Shown: piece by piece, positions 13,157 through 20,475 of the stretch
How positions within the stretch are numbered: position 1 is the stretch's first letter
How the letters are laid out: each line of letters starts with the position of its first letter
Virus record (IMG/VR): IMGVR_UViG_3300005471_000057
Span: 1-20,475 of that record
DNA from: a virus
Strand: one strand, 5' to 3'
DNA length: 20,475 bases
The notes under the pieces: generated by a model
What the model was told of the DNA's origin: nothing
The model's database searches: none
Seen by the model: only the letters and a program-made list of their open reading frames with translations
Position numbers and translations under genes: made by a program

Positions 13157-13690
13157 GTGGTCTGCGCGACCCCGGTTCCCGGGACGATCACCAACCAGAC
13201 TGGCCCCGCGACCTTTGTCGACTGTTATGGGCAGGGGAAGCAGGGCCTGAACTACCAGTGGCAGTGGCCCGCCGTGCTTTCCGACAAGGCGAACTCGTGT
13301 GCGCATTTCCGCGCGAACGAGATCGTCCAGGACGAGAAGTGGCTGATCGTGGTCCTGTATGGGCTGCGTGACCCGGCGGACACCAACGATGCGCCGTACC
13401 CGCCTGCGACGACGGTGGTGCCGGTCGGGTCGGCGACGACTCCGGTAAACGGGACGAGCTACACCGCGTCGGGGACGTGGGTAACCCACAGCTCGAATTG
13501 CCATGAGAGCACCAACCAGACCGCGTCCGCCGGGTCGCTGACGGTCGTGTCGGTGGCCGATTCGCTGCTGACGGTCGACTATGACCTGACGTTCACCGCG
13601 GGGCATTTCACGGGGACGCTGTCGGCGCCGCTGTGTGACCTGACGGACTGCCCCCCGCGGCCGTCGAAGTCGACCTGCGTGGCCAGCTAG
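13157..13690 (+). CDS. Cys-containing secreted-type hypothetical protein
   Basis: 177 residues if started at GTG 13157 (GGAGG about 10 bases upstream). It holds seven Cys (C3, C23, C48, and others in SSNCHEST, APLCDLTDCPP and KSTCVAS), and a C-terminal half with GSLTVVSVADSLLTVDYDLTF and FTGTLSAPLC. That pattern is familiar from bacterial lipoproteins of the 'GxVTxxSVxxxxxxGxxDxxFxxGxxxGxFxAPxC' kind. An exported protein is expected, yet no signal peptide or lipobox is found upstream in any frame. Either the N-terminus has been lost or the protein is a virion component. It converges with the next gene, sharing CTAG. Confidence 0.6.
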   Translation: MVCATPVPGTITNQTGPATFVDCYGQGKQGLNYQWQWPAVLSDKANSCAHFRANEIVQDEKWLIVVLYGLRDPADTNDAPYPPATTVVPVGSATTPVNGTSYTASGTWVTHSSNCHESTNQTASAGSLTVVSVADSLLTVDYDLTFTAGHFTGTLSAPLCDLTDCPPRPSKSTCVAS

Positions 13691-13890
13691 GCGAGCGAGT
13701 CGAACATCCTCGGCCGCCAGTGGTTCGGTGATGGGTCTGGGGCACTCATCCAGCACACCACCCAGGAGCCCTGAGGGCCATCCCGCAGCGTGACCGTCGA
13801 GCCGACCTTCAGTGCCCGGCGCGCTGGGAGCCAAGCGGTCAGCCGCTTCACGCCGTCGGTGAGATCGCACTGCACGAACAGTTCTCGCAT
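13687..13890 (-). CDS. small phage protein on the minus strand (67 aa)
   Basis: The product begins MRELFVQCDLTDGVKRLTAW and continues LKVGSTVTLRDGPQGSWVVCWMSAP. This matches a recurrent short actinophage protein type ('CxLxDGxxxxTAWLPxxxxLKVGxxVTLKDxxxxWxVV', beta-rich, often coded near structural genes) of unknown role. Its stop overlaps the plus-strand stop through CTAG, and its start faces the next plus-strand gene with a 16-base gap. No Shine-Dalgarno site is visible. It is the second gene in the window that runs against the others. Confidence 0.7.
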   Translation of the reverse strand: MRELFVQCDLTDGVKRLTAWLPARRALKVGSTVTLRDGPQGSWVVCWMSAPDPSPNHWRPRMFDSLA

Positions 13891-13906
13891 GCGAGGAGTC
13901 TAGTCG

Positions 13907-14620
13907 ATGCCGGTCCTGTCGGCCGCGAACGCCATCCAGGCCAAGACCGGGTCGTCGTCGAACACGACCAGTGCCACTGTTGCGCTCGACAACCCGACCA
14001 CCCCGGGTGGGACGGTCACCGTCGAGCTGTTCGGGCCGATCGCGTGGCCGGGGATGCCGGACGGGTGGGAATACGACGCGTCCACGTTCTCGACCGGGCT
14101 GGCGTGGATGTTCCGCTACTCCGGCGGGCCAGGCGGGGAAACCTCGTGGACGTGGACGCTCGGGTTTGCGGTCAACTGGGTGTGGCGGGTCACCGAATGG
14201 GACGTCGGGTTGGACCCCATCTCCCCGTTGGAGACGTGGACCGCCAACACCGCGTCAGGGGTCGGCGTGACCACGGTGTCGACGGGGACGACCCCGACGA
14301 CGACCCGCGCGGAGACGGTCGCGCTGGCCTGGCACCTGTGGAACTGGGGTGGCGTGTCGGCGCAGAGCTTCGACTGGTCGGCCCACACCAACGGCTTTGT
14401 CGAACGGGACGAGCTGCGGGTCACCTTCCCGGCCGGGACCGGCGCGGAGATGGACTCCTGCTGGTCGTGGGCATTCTCCGACACTGCGGGGACGTTTGAG
14501 TGCACCGCCACCACCAACACGACTCCACGGCACGCCGGTGACACCTTCTACAGCCTGATCGTGGTGTATGCGGCGACGCAGCCGATCATCGAGATGCCCG
14601 GCGCGGTCACGGTGGTCTGA
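13907..14620 (+). CDS. putative virion surface protein (237 aa)
   Basis: ATG 13907 with GAGGAG eight bases upstream. The product starts MPVLSAANAIQAKTGSSSNT, is Thr/Ser/Gly/Trp-rich and mostly beta (VTVELFGPIAWPG, MFRYSGGPGGETSWTWTLGF, NWVWRVTEWDV), ending IEMPGAVTVV. No signal peptide and no enzyme motif. The composition and its position among other such genes suggest an outer-head or tail decoration protein with a jelly-roll or Ig-like fold. Family not recognised. Confidence 0.6.
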   Translation: MPVLSAANAIQAKTGSSSNTTSATVALDNPTTPGGTVTVELFGPIAWPGMPDGWEYDASTFSTGLAWMFRYSGGPGGETSWTWTLGFAVNWVWRVTEWDVGLDPISPLETWTANTASGVGVTTVSTGTTPTTTRAETVALAWHLWNWGGVSAQSFDWSAHTNGFVERDELRVTFPAGTGAEMDSCWSWAFSDTAGTFECTATTNTTPRHAGDTFYSLIVVYAATQPIIEMPGAVTVV

Positions 14621-14621
14621 C

Positions 14622-15350
14622 ATGAGCATCGCGCACGGCTCAGAGATTCTCGGCGCGGCGAACTCGACCGCGGGGAACTACGACACCTCGATCACCCCGG
14701 CGGTCACCCCCAGCGGGGTGTGCGTGATCATCGTCGACTCAACCAGCGTGTCCGACGTGGTCACCAGTGTTACCTACGGCATCTCGATTGGGGCGGTCAC
14801 CCTGGCCCGCCGCCGGTTCGACAGTGAGACGACCGAGGCCGGCGCCGTGTACGTGTACTGGGCGGCTGGGACGTTCCCGACGGGTGCGCAGACCGTCCGA
14901 GTGGTGCGCACCGGCACCGACAATCTGCGGGTGGCGATCTCGACGATGACGGTGACCGACCCGGCCAACTTCACCATCGCGGTCGACTCCGACGCGACCG
15001 GCACGTCGGTGAGCGTGGCGAACCCGTCGTGGACCCATGCGAGCCTGGTCGACAACGTGGTCGCCTATCTGGGGATCCACTCCGGCCTGCAGGCCATGAC
15101 GAACACCCCGGCGACCAACTGGACGCTTGCGCCCACCCCCGGGTTCGAAGATGTCGGCGCGATCGGTCGGGGTTGGGCTCGGCGGGTGCTGGCAACCGCG
15201 GGGACGCTCGGGGCTGGGTGGACCGCAGCGACCGCCGACGACTTCCGCGGCTCGTCGATTGCATTTAAGGAAGTCCCGATCAGCGTGGCCGGTAGCGCCC
15301 GTCCACCGCATGTCAACCGTCGTGCCGCCAACCGCGCAGCTGTCTGGTAA
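14622..15350 (+). CDS. putative virion surface protein (242 aa)
   Basis: ATG 14622, directly after the previous stop; in-frame codons upstream are part of the preceding gene. The product starts MSIAHGSEILGAANSTAGNY, with PSGVCVIIVDSTSVSDVVTSVTYG, an arm RRRFDSETTEAGAVYVYWAAG, and ends with SIAFKEVPISVAGSARPPHVNRR. This 'phage beta-sandwich' pattern (PSGxxVxIxxxxxxxDxVxxVTYGG, then TxxxxxFxEVP) is seen in actinophage minor structural proteins. The role in decoration or attachment is inferred. The stop TAA overlaps the next gene's Shine-Dalgarno site. Confidence 0.65.
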   Translation: MSIAHGSEILGAANSTAGNYDTSITPAVTPSGVCVIIVDSTSVSDVVTSVTYGISIGAVTLARRRFDSETTEAGAVYVYWAAGTFPTGAQTVRVVRTGTDNLRVAISTMTVTDPANFTIAVDSDATGTSVSVANPSWTHASLVDNVVAYLGIHSGLQAMTNTPATNWTLAPTPGFEDVGAIGRGWARRVLATAGTLGAGWTAATADDFRGSSIAFKEVPISVAGSARPPHVNRRAANRAAVW

Positions 15351-15359
15351 GGAGAGCCG

Positions 15360-15836
15360 ATGGGCAAGGCCGGATACACCACGGCGACCGGCGCGACCGC
15401 GACCCCGCTGGCCGCCGCCGCCGCCAAGACCTGTCTATGCGTGATCGCGCCCGCCCAGTTCGGCATCGACCTGAAGAAGATCCGGGTCAGCTTCGACGGG
15501 GTCACTGCCACCGCCGTGCCGGTGCTGGTCGAGCTGATGACCTCGACACTGGCGACCAACTCCACCCCGGGAACCAATAACTCGACCGGGACGGTCACCC
15601 AGGTCTACGGGCGGACGATCACCGCAGGGTTCACCAGCTTCTACTCCTCTACTGTCGAACCGACCGTCCTCACGCAGATCGACCACTGGTGGCAGGACCC
15701 GAACAAGAGCCTGGTTATTTACGACTTCCCGCTTGGGGACACCCCGGACACGGCGGTGTCGAATGGGCTGGTGATCCGCTGCACCGCACCAGCGATCGTC
15801 AACGTCCGCTGTGCCATGTGGTTCGAGCGTTGCTAG
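15360..15836 (+). CDS. conserved phage structural-type protein (158 aa)
   Basis: ATG 15360 with TAAGGAG at 15348-15354. The product contains APAQFGIDLKKIRVSFDGVTA, VPVLVELMTST, a Trp pair in IDHWWQDPNKSLVIYDFPLG, and ends GLVIRCTAPAIVNVRCAMWF plus ERC. The sequence 'CxAPAQFGIDLKKIRVxFDGVTA ... VIYDFPLGDxPD ... RCTAPAxVNVRxxMWFER' belongs to a beta-rich protein type that I associate with phage and prophage structural regions. No enzymatic function is expected. Confidence 0.7.
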   Translation: MGKAGYTTATGATATPLAAAAAKTCLCVIAPAQFGIDLKKIRVSFDGVTATAVPVLVELMTSTLATNSTPGTNNSTGTVTQVYGRTITAGFTSFYSSTVEPTVLTQIDHWWQDPNKSLVIYDFPLGDTPDTAVSNGLVIRCTAPAIVNVRCAMWFERC

Positions 15837-15847
15837 GAGGCTGAGCC

Positions 15848-17701
15848 ATGGCACGGCTCGGCCGCCGGCAGCCGAACCGGCCCATCATCCTGCACGCCAA
15901 GGCACCGCTCGAGGTCCCCCAGCAGGTCGCGGGCTTGCGGTTGTGGCTGGCCGCCGACAAGATCACCGGCCTCTCCGGCGGCGCCGCCGTCTCCACCTGG
16001 GCGGACGCGAGTGGGCTTGGCAACGACGCCACCCAGACCACCGGCGCCGCGCAACCCACCTACCAGACCGCCGTCGTCAACGGCCTCCCGGTCGTCCGGT
16101 TCGACATCACCGGGACCGCCGACTGGATGAACCTCGCCACCGCCGATTTCCTCGCCGCGACCAACGCTATCGGCGCCATCGCGTTCTTCGCGGTCGTCAA
16201 GATGAGCGCGACCGACGCGACCACCCGCGACTACCTGTCAATCTCGACCCCGACCGGTGCTAACGCTCGCTTTAAGGCCGGCCAGCGCGCCCCCGCCGCG
16301 AACACGTGGGGCATGACCGTCCGACGCGCTGACACTGACGGCGCCGCCAGCCTCGAGGCTGGCACGTCTGACACCTCCTGGCATGTCCACTCGGCGATCA
16401 TCGACTACGTCAACGGCGACGGGTTCCTCAACCTCGACGGCACCCAGATCGGGTCGAACCTGGCGCTGACCACCTCGGGCACGACGTCGGCGACGAACTC
16501 CATCGCCTCGGCGGTCGGTGCCCGCGGAGATGGGCTCGGGGAGTTCTGGCCCGGCGACATCGCCGAACTGATCGTCTACGTCGGCGCCAACAAGATCGCC
16601 GACGCGGACCGGGATCTGGTCACCAACTACCTGCTCACCAAGTACGCCATCACCACTGGGACCAACTACACCCAGACGGTCACCGACCCGGAGGGCCTGC
16701 TCGACAGCCAGACCCAGGCCGCCAGCTACGCGCAGACGACAACCGACCCCGAAGGCGCCCTCGATGGGGCGGCGCAGGCTGCGACGTTCACGCAGACAGC
16801 GACCGACCCCGCAGGGATCCTCGACACCAGCTCGGCGTCGTTCGTCCTCTCCCAGACCATCACCGACCCCGTCGGCCTCCTGGACGCGGCCAGCCAGACC
16901 GCCACGTTGATCCGCAGCCAGACCGACCCGGAGGGCCTGCTCGACACCGCCAGTCAAGCGGCGAGCTTCACCCAGGCCCTGACCGACCCCGAAGGGCTGC
17001 TGGACGGGGTCACCTACGACAAGGGTGTGCTGCTCACCCTCACCGACCCGGTCGGGATCACCGATGGTGGCATCGCCACTTCCGCCCAGCTCACCCTGAC
17101 CGACCCGCTTGGCCTCCTCGATGCGGCGAACCAGATCACCACGGCCACCCGCAGCCAGACCGACCCCGAAGGGGTTCTGGACAGCCAGAGCCAGTCGCTG
17201 TCCGGCTCACAATCCCAGACCATCACCGACCCCGTCGGCCTGGTCGACAGCAGCCCGCAGGCCGCCAGCTCCACCCAAACGGCAACCGACCCGATCGGCC
17301 TGCTGGACGTCAAGGGTGAACAGCTTGACCGGCCACTCACCGACCCGGTCGGCCTCCTTGACAGCCAAGCCCGCCTCGCCGCCGCCACCCCGACGGTCAC
17401 CGACCCCGTCGGCCTGCTGGACGCCGCCAGCCAAAGCTTGGCCGCAGCGCAAGCAACAACTGACCCGGTCGGGATCACCGACAGCCGCACCCAGGACGCC
17501 ACCGGGCCGAGCGGCCAGACGCACATCAACCCCATCGGGATCACCGACCTGATCATCTACACCCTCGTCAACGTGGCGCCCCGATGGGTTGAGGCCGCCA
17601 GCACCGCCAGCGGCCTGGTCGAGGGCACCGGCATCACTGGCGGGATCGTGGAAGGTGCCTCGTTCAGCGTTGTCGTGATCGAAGGTTCCAGCAGCCTCTG
17701 A
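15848..17701 (+). CDS. LamG-like surface protein with TDPxGLLD repeat stalk
   Basis: 617 residues from ATG 15848 (AGGAGG a few bases upstream). Residues 25-270 look like a LamG/concanavalin-type jelly roll: GLRLWLAADKITGLSGG, VSTWADASGLGNDATQ, VVNGLPVVRFD, and GEFWPGDIAELIVYVGANKI. Residues 276-568 are about 15 imperfect 18-21-residue repeats centred on TDPxGLLD. The C-terminal 50 residues (VNVAPRWVEAA, then GLVEGTGITGGIVEGASFSV) may anchor or trimerise the protein. The layout suggests a carbohydrate-binding head on an extended stalk projecting from the virion. No signal peptide is present, so it is probably assembled rather than exported. Confidence 0.8.
   Translation: MARLGRRQPNRPIILHAKAPLEVPQQVAGLRLWLAADKITGLSGGAAVSTWADASGLGNDATQTTGAAQPTYQTAVVNGLPVVRFDITGTADWMNLATADFLAATNAIGAIAFFAVVKMSATDATTRDYLSISTPTGANARFKAGQRAPAANTWGMTVRRADTDGAASLEAGTSDTSWHVHSAIIDYVNGDGFLNLDGTQIGSNLALTTSGTTSATNSIASAVGARGDGLGEFWPGDIAELIVYVGANKIADADRDLVTNYLLTKYAITTGTNYTQTVTDPEGLLDSQTQAASYAQTTTDPEGALDGAAQAATFTQTATDPAGILDTSSASFVLSQTITDPVGLLDAASQTATLIRSQTDPEGLLDTASQAASFTQALTDPEGLLDGVTYDKGVLLTLTDPVGITDGGIATSAQLTLTDPLGLLDAANQITTATRSQTDPEGVLDSQSQSLSGSQSQTITDPVGLVDSSPQAASSTQTATDPIGLLDVKGEQLDRPLTDPVGLLDSQARLAAATPTVTDPVGLLDAASQSLAAAQATTDPVGITDSRTQDATGPSGQTHINPIGITDLIIYTLVNVAPRWVEAASTASGLVEGTGITGGIVEGASFSVVVIEGSSSL
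16673..17551 (+). repeat. about 15 tandem 54-63-bp coding repeats (TDPxGLLD)
   Basis: The core TDPEGLLD/TDPVGLLD/TDPVGITD recurs about every 19 residues, usually preceded by QT and followed by an Ala/Ser/Gln-rich linker. The DNA copies share stretches such as ACCGACCC and GGCCTGCTGGAC, so recombination or slippage could change copy number without breaking the frame. Confidence 0.85.
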
Positions 17702-17713
17702 CAAGGAGTCTCG

Positions 17714-17899
17714 ATGGCCAGCAAGAACCAGGACGCACCTGAACCGATCATGCATACCGGCACCGACACTCCACCCGGACAGCGTGACCTCGCTGTCGGT
17801 GAGCAGATCGCGGTGGACGCCGGCCAGATTCCTGGGTCGGCCGGCGAGGCGACCCAGGAGCTGGAGATCACCGACACCGTCAGCGGCCAGGACCTGTAG
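17714..17899 (+). CDS. small acidic hypothetical protein (61 aa)
   Basis: ATG 17714 with AAGGAG upstream (17703-17708). The product (MASKNQDAPEPIMHTGTDTP at its start, ending LEITDTVSGQDL) is acidic, lacks Cys, and is probably disordered. The start and spacing look genuine. No family recognised. It lies between two surface-type genes in the same operon. Confidence 0.6.
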   Translation: MASKNQDAPEPIMHTGTDTPPGQRDLAVGEQIAVDAGQIPGSAGEATQELEITDTVSGQDL

Positions 17900-17908
17900 G
17901 AGGCATCC

Positions 17909-18667
17909 GTGCGCGCCATGCTCGACCGTGAAACCAACCTCGCCCGCATCATCGGCTGGGGCTTCTACGAGCTGCTCGGCCCCGACGGCGAGCTGAAGCA
18001 GCGCGGCGAATTCGCCAATCTCGTGACCCAAGTTGGCGATCAATACTATGGGGACCGGGCCGCGCAGATCGTCGGGTCGACCGTGGCGATCACCGCGATC
18101 ACCAACGCCACCTCTGCGGTGGTCACCACCGGGTCGGCGCACGGGTTCGGGGTTGGCGACTCGGTCCTCATCGCTGGGGTCACCCCGGCCGGCTACAACG
18201 GTCGCTGGGGCATCACCGCCGTCGGCTCCTCTACCACCTTCACCATCTACGTCGGGACCGCGCTCGGTGCTGGCTCGGCGTTCGGGACCGCGCAGGGCCT
18301 CACGCTCCCGAGCGCTTCGGGGATGCGCCTCGGGACCGGCGTGACCGCTGTCGCCAAGACCGGCGCTGGCGCCGCGATCGTCACCGTCGGGACCGGGACC
18401 AACAACTCCAAGGCGTTCGACTCCACCTGGCCACAGTCCTCGCTGTCCGGCTCGTCCCGGCGTATCCAGTACAAGACCACCTGGGCGGCTGGCGATGCCA
18501 CCCAGAACAGCTTGGCTGAAGTGGTCATCACGACCGAGCAGCCACTCTCTCAGGTCGCCGGGACTGCGGCGAACACGACCAGCCGCGCGCTACTGTCCCC
18601 GACCGTCAACAAGGGCGCCTCCGACACCCTTGCGATCACTTGGAACCACGACCTGCTCGGTGCGTAG
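17909..18667 (+). CDS. putative tail-fibre or surface protein (252 aa)
   Basis: GTG 17909 is placed five bases after AGGAGG (17898-17903). Residues 1-50 (IIGWGFYELLGPDGELKQRGEFANLVTQVGDQYYGDRAA) resemble the N-terminal part of actinophage minor structural proteins. Residues 58-115 (ITNATSAVVTTGSAHGFGVG, then AGVTPAGYNGRWGITAV) form a small beta domain often found in phage fibres. The C-terminus ends TLAITWNHDLLGA. No enzyme motif. A structural role is inferred from composition and neighbours. Confidence 0.65.
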   Translation: MRAMLDRETNLARIIGWGFYELLGPDGELKQRGEFANLVTQVGDQYYGDRAAQIVGSTVAITAITNATSAVVTTGSAHGFGVGDSVLIAGVTPAGYNGRWGITAVGSSTTFTIYVGTALGAGSAFGTAQGLTLPSASGMRLGTGVTAVAKTGAGAAIVTVGTGTNNSKAFDSTWPQSSLSGSSRRIQYKTTWAAGDATQNSLAEVVITTEQPLSQVAGTAANTTSRALLSPTVNKGASDTLAITWNHDLLGA

Positions 18668-18669
18668 CC

Positions 18670-19737
18670 ATGCGGCGGCGGGCGTTCCTCACCGGTTTGG
18701 CTGCAGCAGGGGCCGCTGCAATCCCGGCAGACTCGCGTGCCAAGCCGCCACACCCACCCCACCCACACGCCACCCCTACGACCTCGAGCGGCTCGACGAC
18801 GAGTACGACGGAGCCAATGCCAACCACCACGACGGTCACCATCGGCACCACAGGCGTGCTCACCTGGCCACCCCCGGCCGGCTGGGCGGGCTTCCAAACC
18901 CAGGCCGTCCCCACCTCCGGTGGGACGATCAACCTGACCGCAGGGCAGGACTACCGCCTCGTCATGCCTGCCTCACCGGTTAACAAGCGGGTCCGGATCG
19001 TCGGTGGCCGCCACGTCGTCATCATCGGCGGTGAGGTCAACATCGACACCGACTGGGGCGGCAACGGCGACGACAACAACGCCCTGTGGTTCGACTCCCA
19101 AACCGGCACGATCCACATCGAAGGCGTCTGGATGCACGGCGCGTTCATCAACGACGGCGTGAAGGGCACCAGCTTCTGCCTCTGGCAGGTGCAGGGCTGC
19201 CGCATCGACGAGCTCCAAGGCACCCAGGCCGGCTACCACTGCGACTGCTTCCAACCCTTCGGCGGGTTCACCGAGCTCCGGGTCGACAAGGTCACCGGCT
19301 ACTCCCAGTTCCAGGGGTTCATGCAGAAAGCCGACGCCAACCGGTGGCTCACCGTCGACATCCGCCGCCTCAACTTCGGCCAGTATTCGACGCCGGATTC
19401 GACGGCGCGGACGTGGAACTTCATCACCGGCGGGCCCAACCCGGACGGGTTCCCGTGGGTCGAGGGGCCGGTCCATCTGGGCAGCCAATGCTATCTGCAG
19501 CCCCGCACCACCGCGCTGTCCAGCTCGATCGCGCCGGCGGCGTGGTTCACGTTCTCCGGGACCGGGGGCAGCGAGATTGCGACCCCACTCCCGTCCGGAT
19601 GGGTGGACACCAACCCGGGGCTGGTCATCGATGGGACGATCCAGGAGGGCCTCCCCCCCGGCGGTGACTACGTGCCCACGCCGGCCAGTGGCGGCAACGT
19701 CGGCCTCACCTACGTCTCCCCGGGGTACCTGACATGA
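18670..19737 (+). CDS. Tat-signal protein with probable beta-helix domain
   Basis: 355 residues from ATG 18670, three bases after the previous stop. Residues 1-24 form a twin-arginine signal: RRRAFL followed by a hydrophobic TGLAAAGAAAIP and a likely cut after SRA. Residues 25-60 are a Pro/His/Thr/Ser linker. From about 85 onward, strands such as RVRIVGGRHVVIIGGEVNID, TIHIEGVWMHGAFI, CRIDELQG and LTVDIRRLNFGQY fit a right-handed parallel beta-helix as in pectate-lyase-like and phage tailspike proteins. Four Cys at residues 167, 174, 189 and 191 may form disulfides outside the cytoplasm. A glycan-active or glycan-binding role is possible but no catalytic residues can be assigned. Confidence 0.75.
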   Translation: MRRRAFLTGLAAAGAAAIPADSRAKPPHPPHPHATPTTSSGSTTSTTEPMPTTTTVTIGTTGVLTWPPPAGWAGFQTQAVPTSGGTINLTAGQDYRLVMPASPVNKRVRIVGGRHVVIIGGEVNIDTDWGGNGDDNNALWFDSQTGTIHIEGVWMHGAFINDGVKGTSFCLWQVQGCRIDELQGTQAGYHCDCFQPFGGFTELRVDKVTGYSQFQGFMQKADANRWLTVDIRRLNFGQYSTPDSTARTWNFITGGPNPDGFPWVEGPVHLGSQCYLQPRTTALSSSIAPAAWFTFSGTGGSEIATPLPSGWVDTNPGLVIDGTIQEGLPPGGDYVPTPASGGNVGLTYVSPGYLT

Positions 19738-20475
19738 GCGGCATCCAGGCCCTCAAGGGCACCAGCGTCACCGTGACCGAGACGTTCAGCGTGGATGGTT
19801 CGCCGACCGATCTCGACGCGGGCGTCCCCACCGTCCACGCGTTCTCCCCGAACGGCACCGAGCTCTCCCCGCAGCCGACCGCGTCCGGCGCGTGGACGGG
19901 CCGCACAACCGGCCAGTACCGGATCGTCCTGGACGCCCAAGCCGAGGTGACCTACCTGGATCCGATCACCTGGGTCGGCACCATCGGGGGAAAGCAACAG
20001 ACCCTGTTCTCGCGGGTCGAGTGGGTCGGCGCGCTGCTGTTCAACCTCGCCGACCTCCGGGCCGTCAAGGTTGCCGGCGGCACCCCGTTCACCAGCACCA
20101 CCGACTACCCCAACCAGACCCTGCTCGACCGCCGCGCACAGGTCACCGACGACTTCGAGGCCCGCACCGGATACAGCTTCATCCCCCGGTTCGCCCGCGA
20201 AACCTTCGACGGCGCCGGACAGACCTCCCTGATCCTCAGCAAGTACCTGTGCCAGCGGCTCCTGTCCATCACCATCGACGGGACCGCCCAGACCGCCACC
20301 GACTACGTGCTGGCCGACACGGGACTGCTGCAACGCAAGACCGGGGGGACATTCTCCTCCCTCGCACCCCAGAACGTGGTCGTTGAGTACGTGTACGGGT
20401 TCACCCGGCCGCCCGCGGAGATCAGCGAGGTCGGCCTGGCCCGCGCCGCCTCACTGCTCCTCCCATCCCAGGCCG
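19734..20475 (+). CDS. head-tail connector protein with N-terminal extra domain, 3' partial
   Basis: The frame is open from ATG 19734 (ATGA overlap with the previous stop) to the window edge, 247 codons. Residues 1-85 (SVTVTETFSVDGSPTDLDAG ... YRIVLDAQAE) look like a small beta/Ig-like domain. Residues 95-247 carry the connector pattern: LFNLADLRAVKV, LLDRRAQVTDDFEARTGYSFIPRFARETFDG, the LLSITIDG strand, DYVLADTGLLQRKTGGTF, and VVVEYVYGFTRPPAEISEVGLARA. Such proteins bind below the portal and complete the head before tail attachment. The gene is cut by the end of the window. Confidence 0.8.
   Translation, partial: MSGIQALKGTSVTVTETFSVDGSPTDLDAGVPTVHAFSPNGTELSPQPTASGAWTGRTTGQYRIVLDAQAEVTYLDPITWVGTIGGKQQTLFSRVEWVGALLFNLADLRAVKVAGGTPFTSTTDYPNQTLLDRRAQVTDDFEARTGYSFIPRFARETFDGAGQTSLILSKYLCQRLLSITIDGTAQTATDYVLADTGLLQRKTGGTFSSLAPQNVVVEYVYGFTRPPAEISEVGLARAASLLLPSQA

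Noticed and set aside
16673-17551. Regular repeats considered as a CRISPR array
   Set aside because: Repeats are in frame inside a long gene, diverged, 54-63 bp apart and without unique spacers between identical repeats; they code a protein repeat.

Overview
The window is a GC-rich (about two thirds G+C by eye) piece of a tailed-phage or prophage genome, most likely from a siphovirus infecting a high-GC actinobacterium. The reasons are the HK97-type head module (small and large terminase, portal, prohead protease with an N-terminal fusion, major capsid protein), many tiny zinc-ribbon genes in front of the terminase, frequent GTG/TTG starts, and 1-4 bp stop/start overlaps. No integrase, tRNA, rRNA or clear host gene is visible, so phage and prophage cannot be told apart. 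Both ends of the window cut through genes.

Left arm (1-3709): a partial small DNA-binding-like gene, a winged-helix replication-initiator-like gene with four short DNA repeats and an AT-rich polypurine stretch inside it (an origin candidate laid out like lambda oriO), then a tightly packed series of very small genes, several with CxxC zinc motifs. Three of the gene borders carry the same 17-22 bp sequence, which contains the Shine-Dalgarno site and the overlapping stop/start. An HNH endonuclease and a one-helix membrane peptide precede the terminase genes.

Packaging and head module (3806-10616): TerS, TerL, a small membrane protein, portal, prohead protease, major capsid protein and two small genes. 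A free-standing HNH homing endonuclease on the minus strand lies between portal and protease. An 8-bp direct repeat brackets it, and removing one repeat copy plus the insert restores an overlapping portal/protease junction in both frames. A strong hairpin follows at 10635-10670.

Decoration block (10696-19737): genes that do not belong to the core head pathway. They are a glycosyltransferase-FkbM methyltransferase fusion whose first 14 codons are out of frame with the rest, a Sec-signal secreted protein, several Thr/Ser/Gly-rich surface-type proteins, a LamG-like protein with about 15 copies of a TDPxGLLD repeat, and a Tat-signal protein with a probable beta-helix. A small minus-strand gene also lies here. 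The last, cut-off gene (19734 onward) looks like a head-tail connector, so this 9-kb block is wedged between the capsid gene and the connector gene. The likely theme is decoration and sugar/methyl modification of the virion surface; this is inferred from gene content and was not measured.
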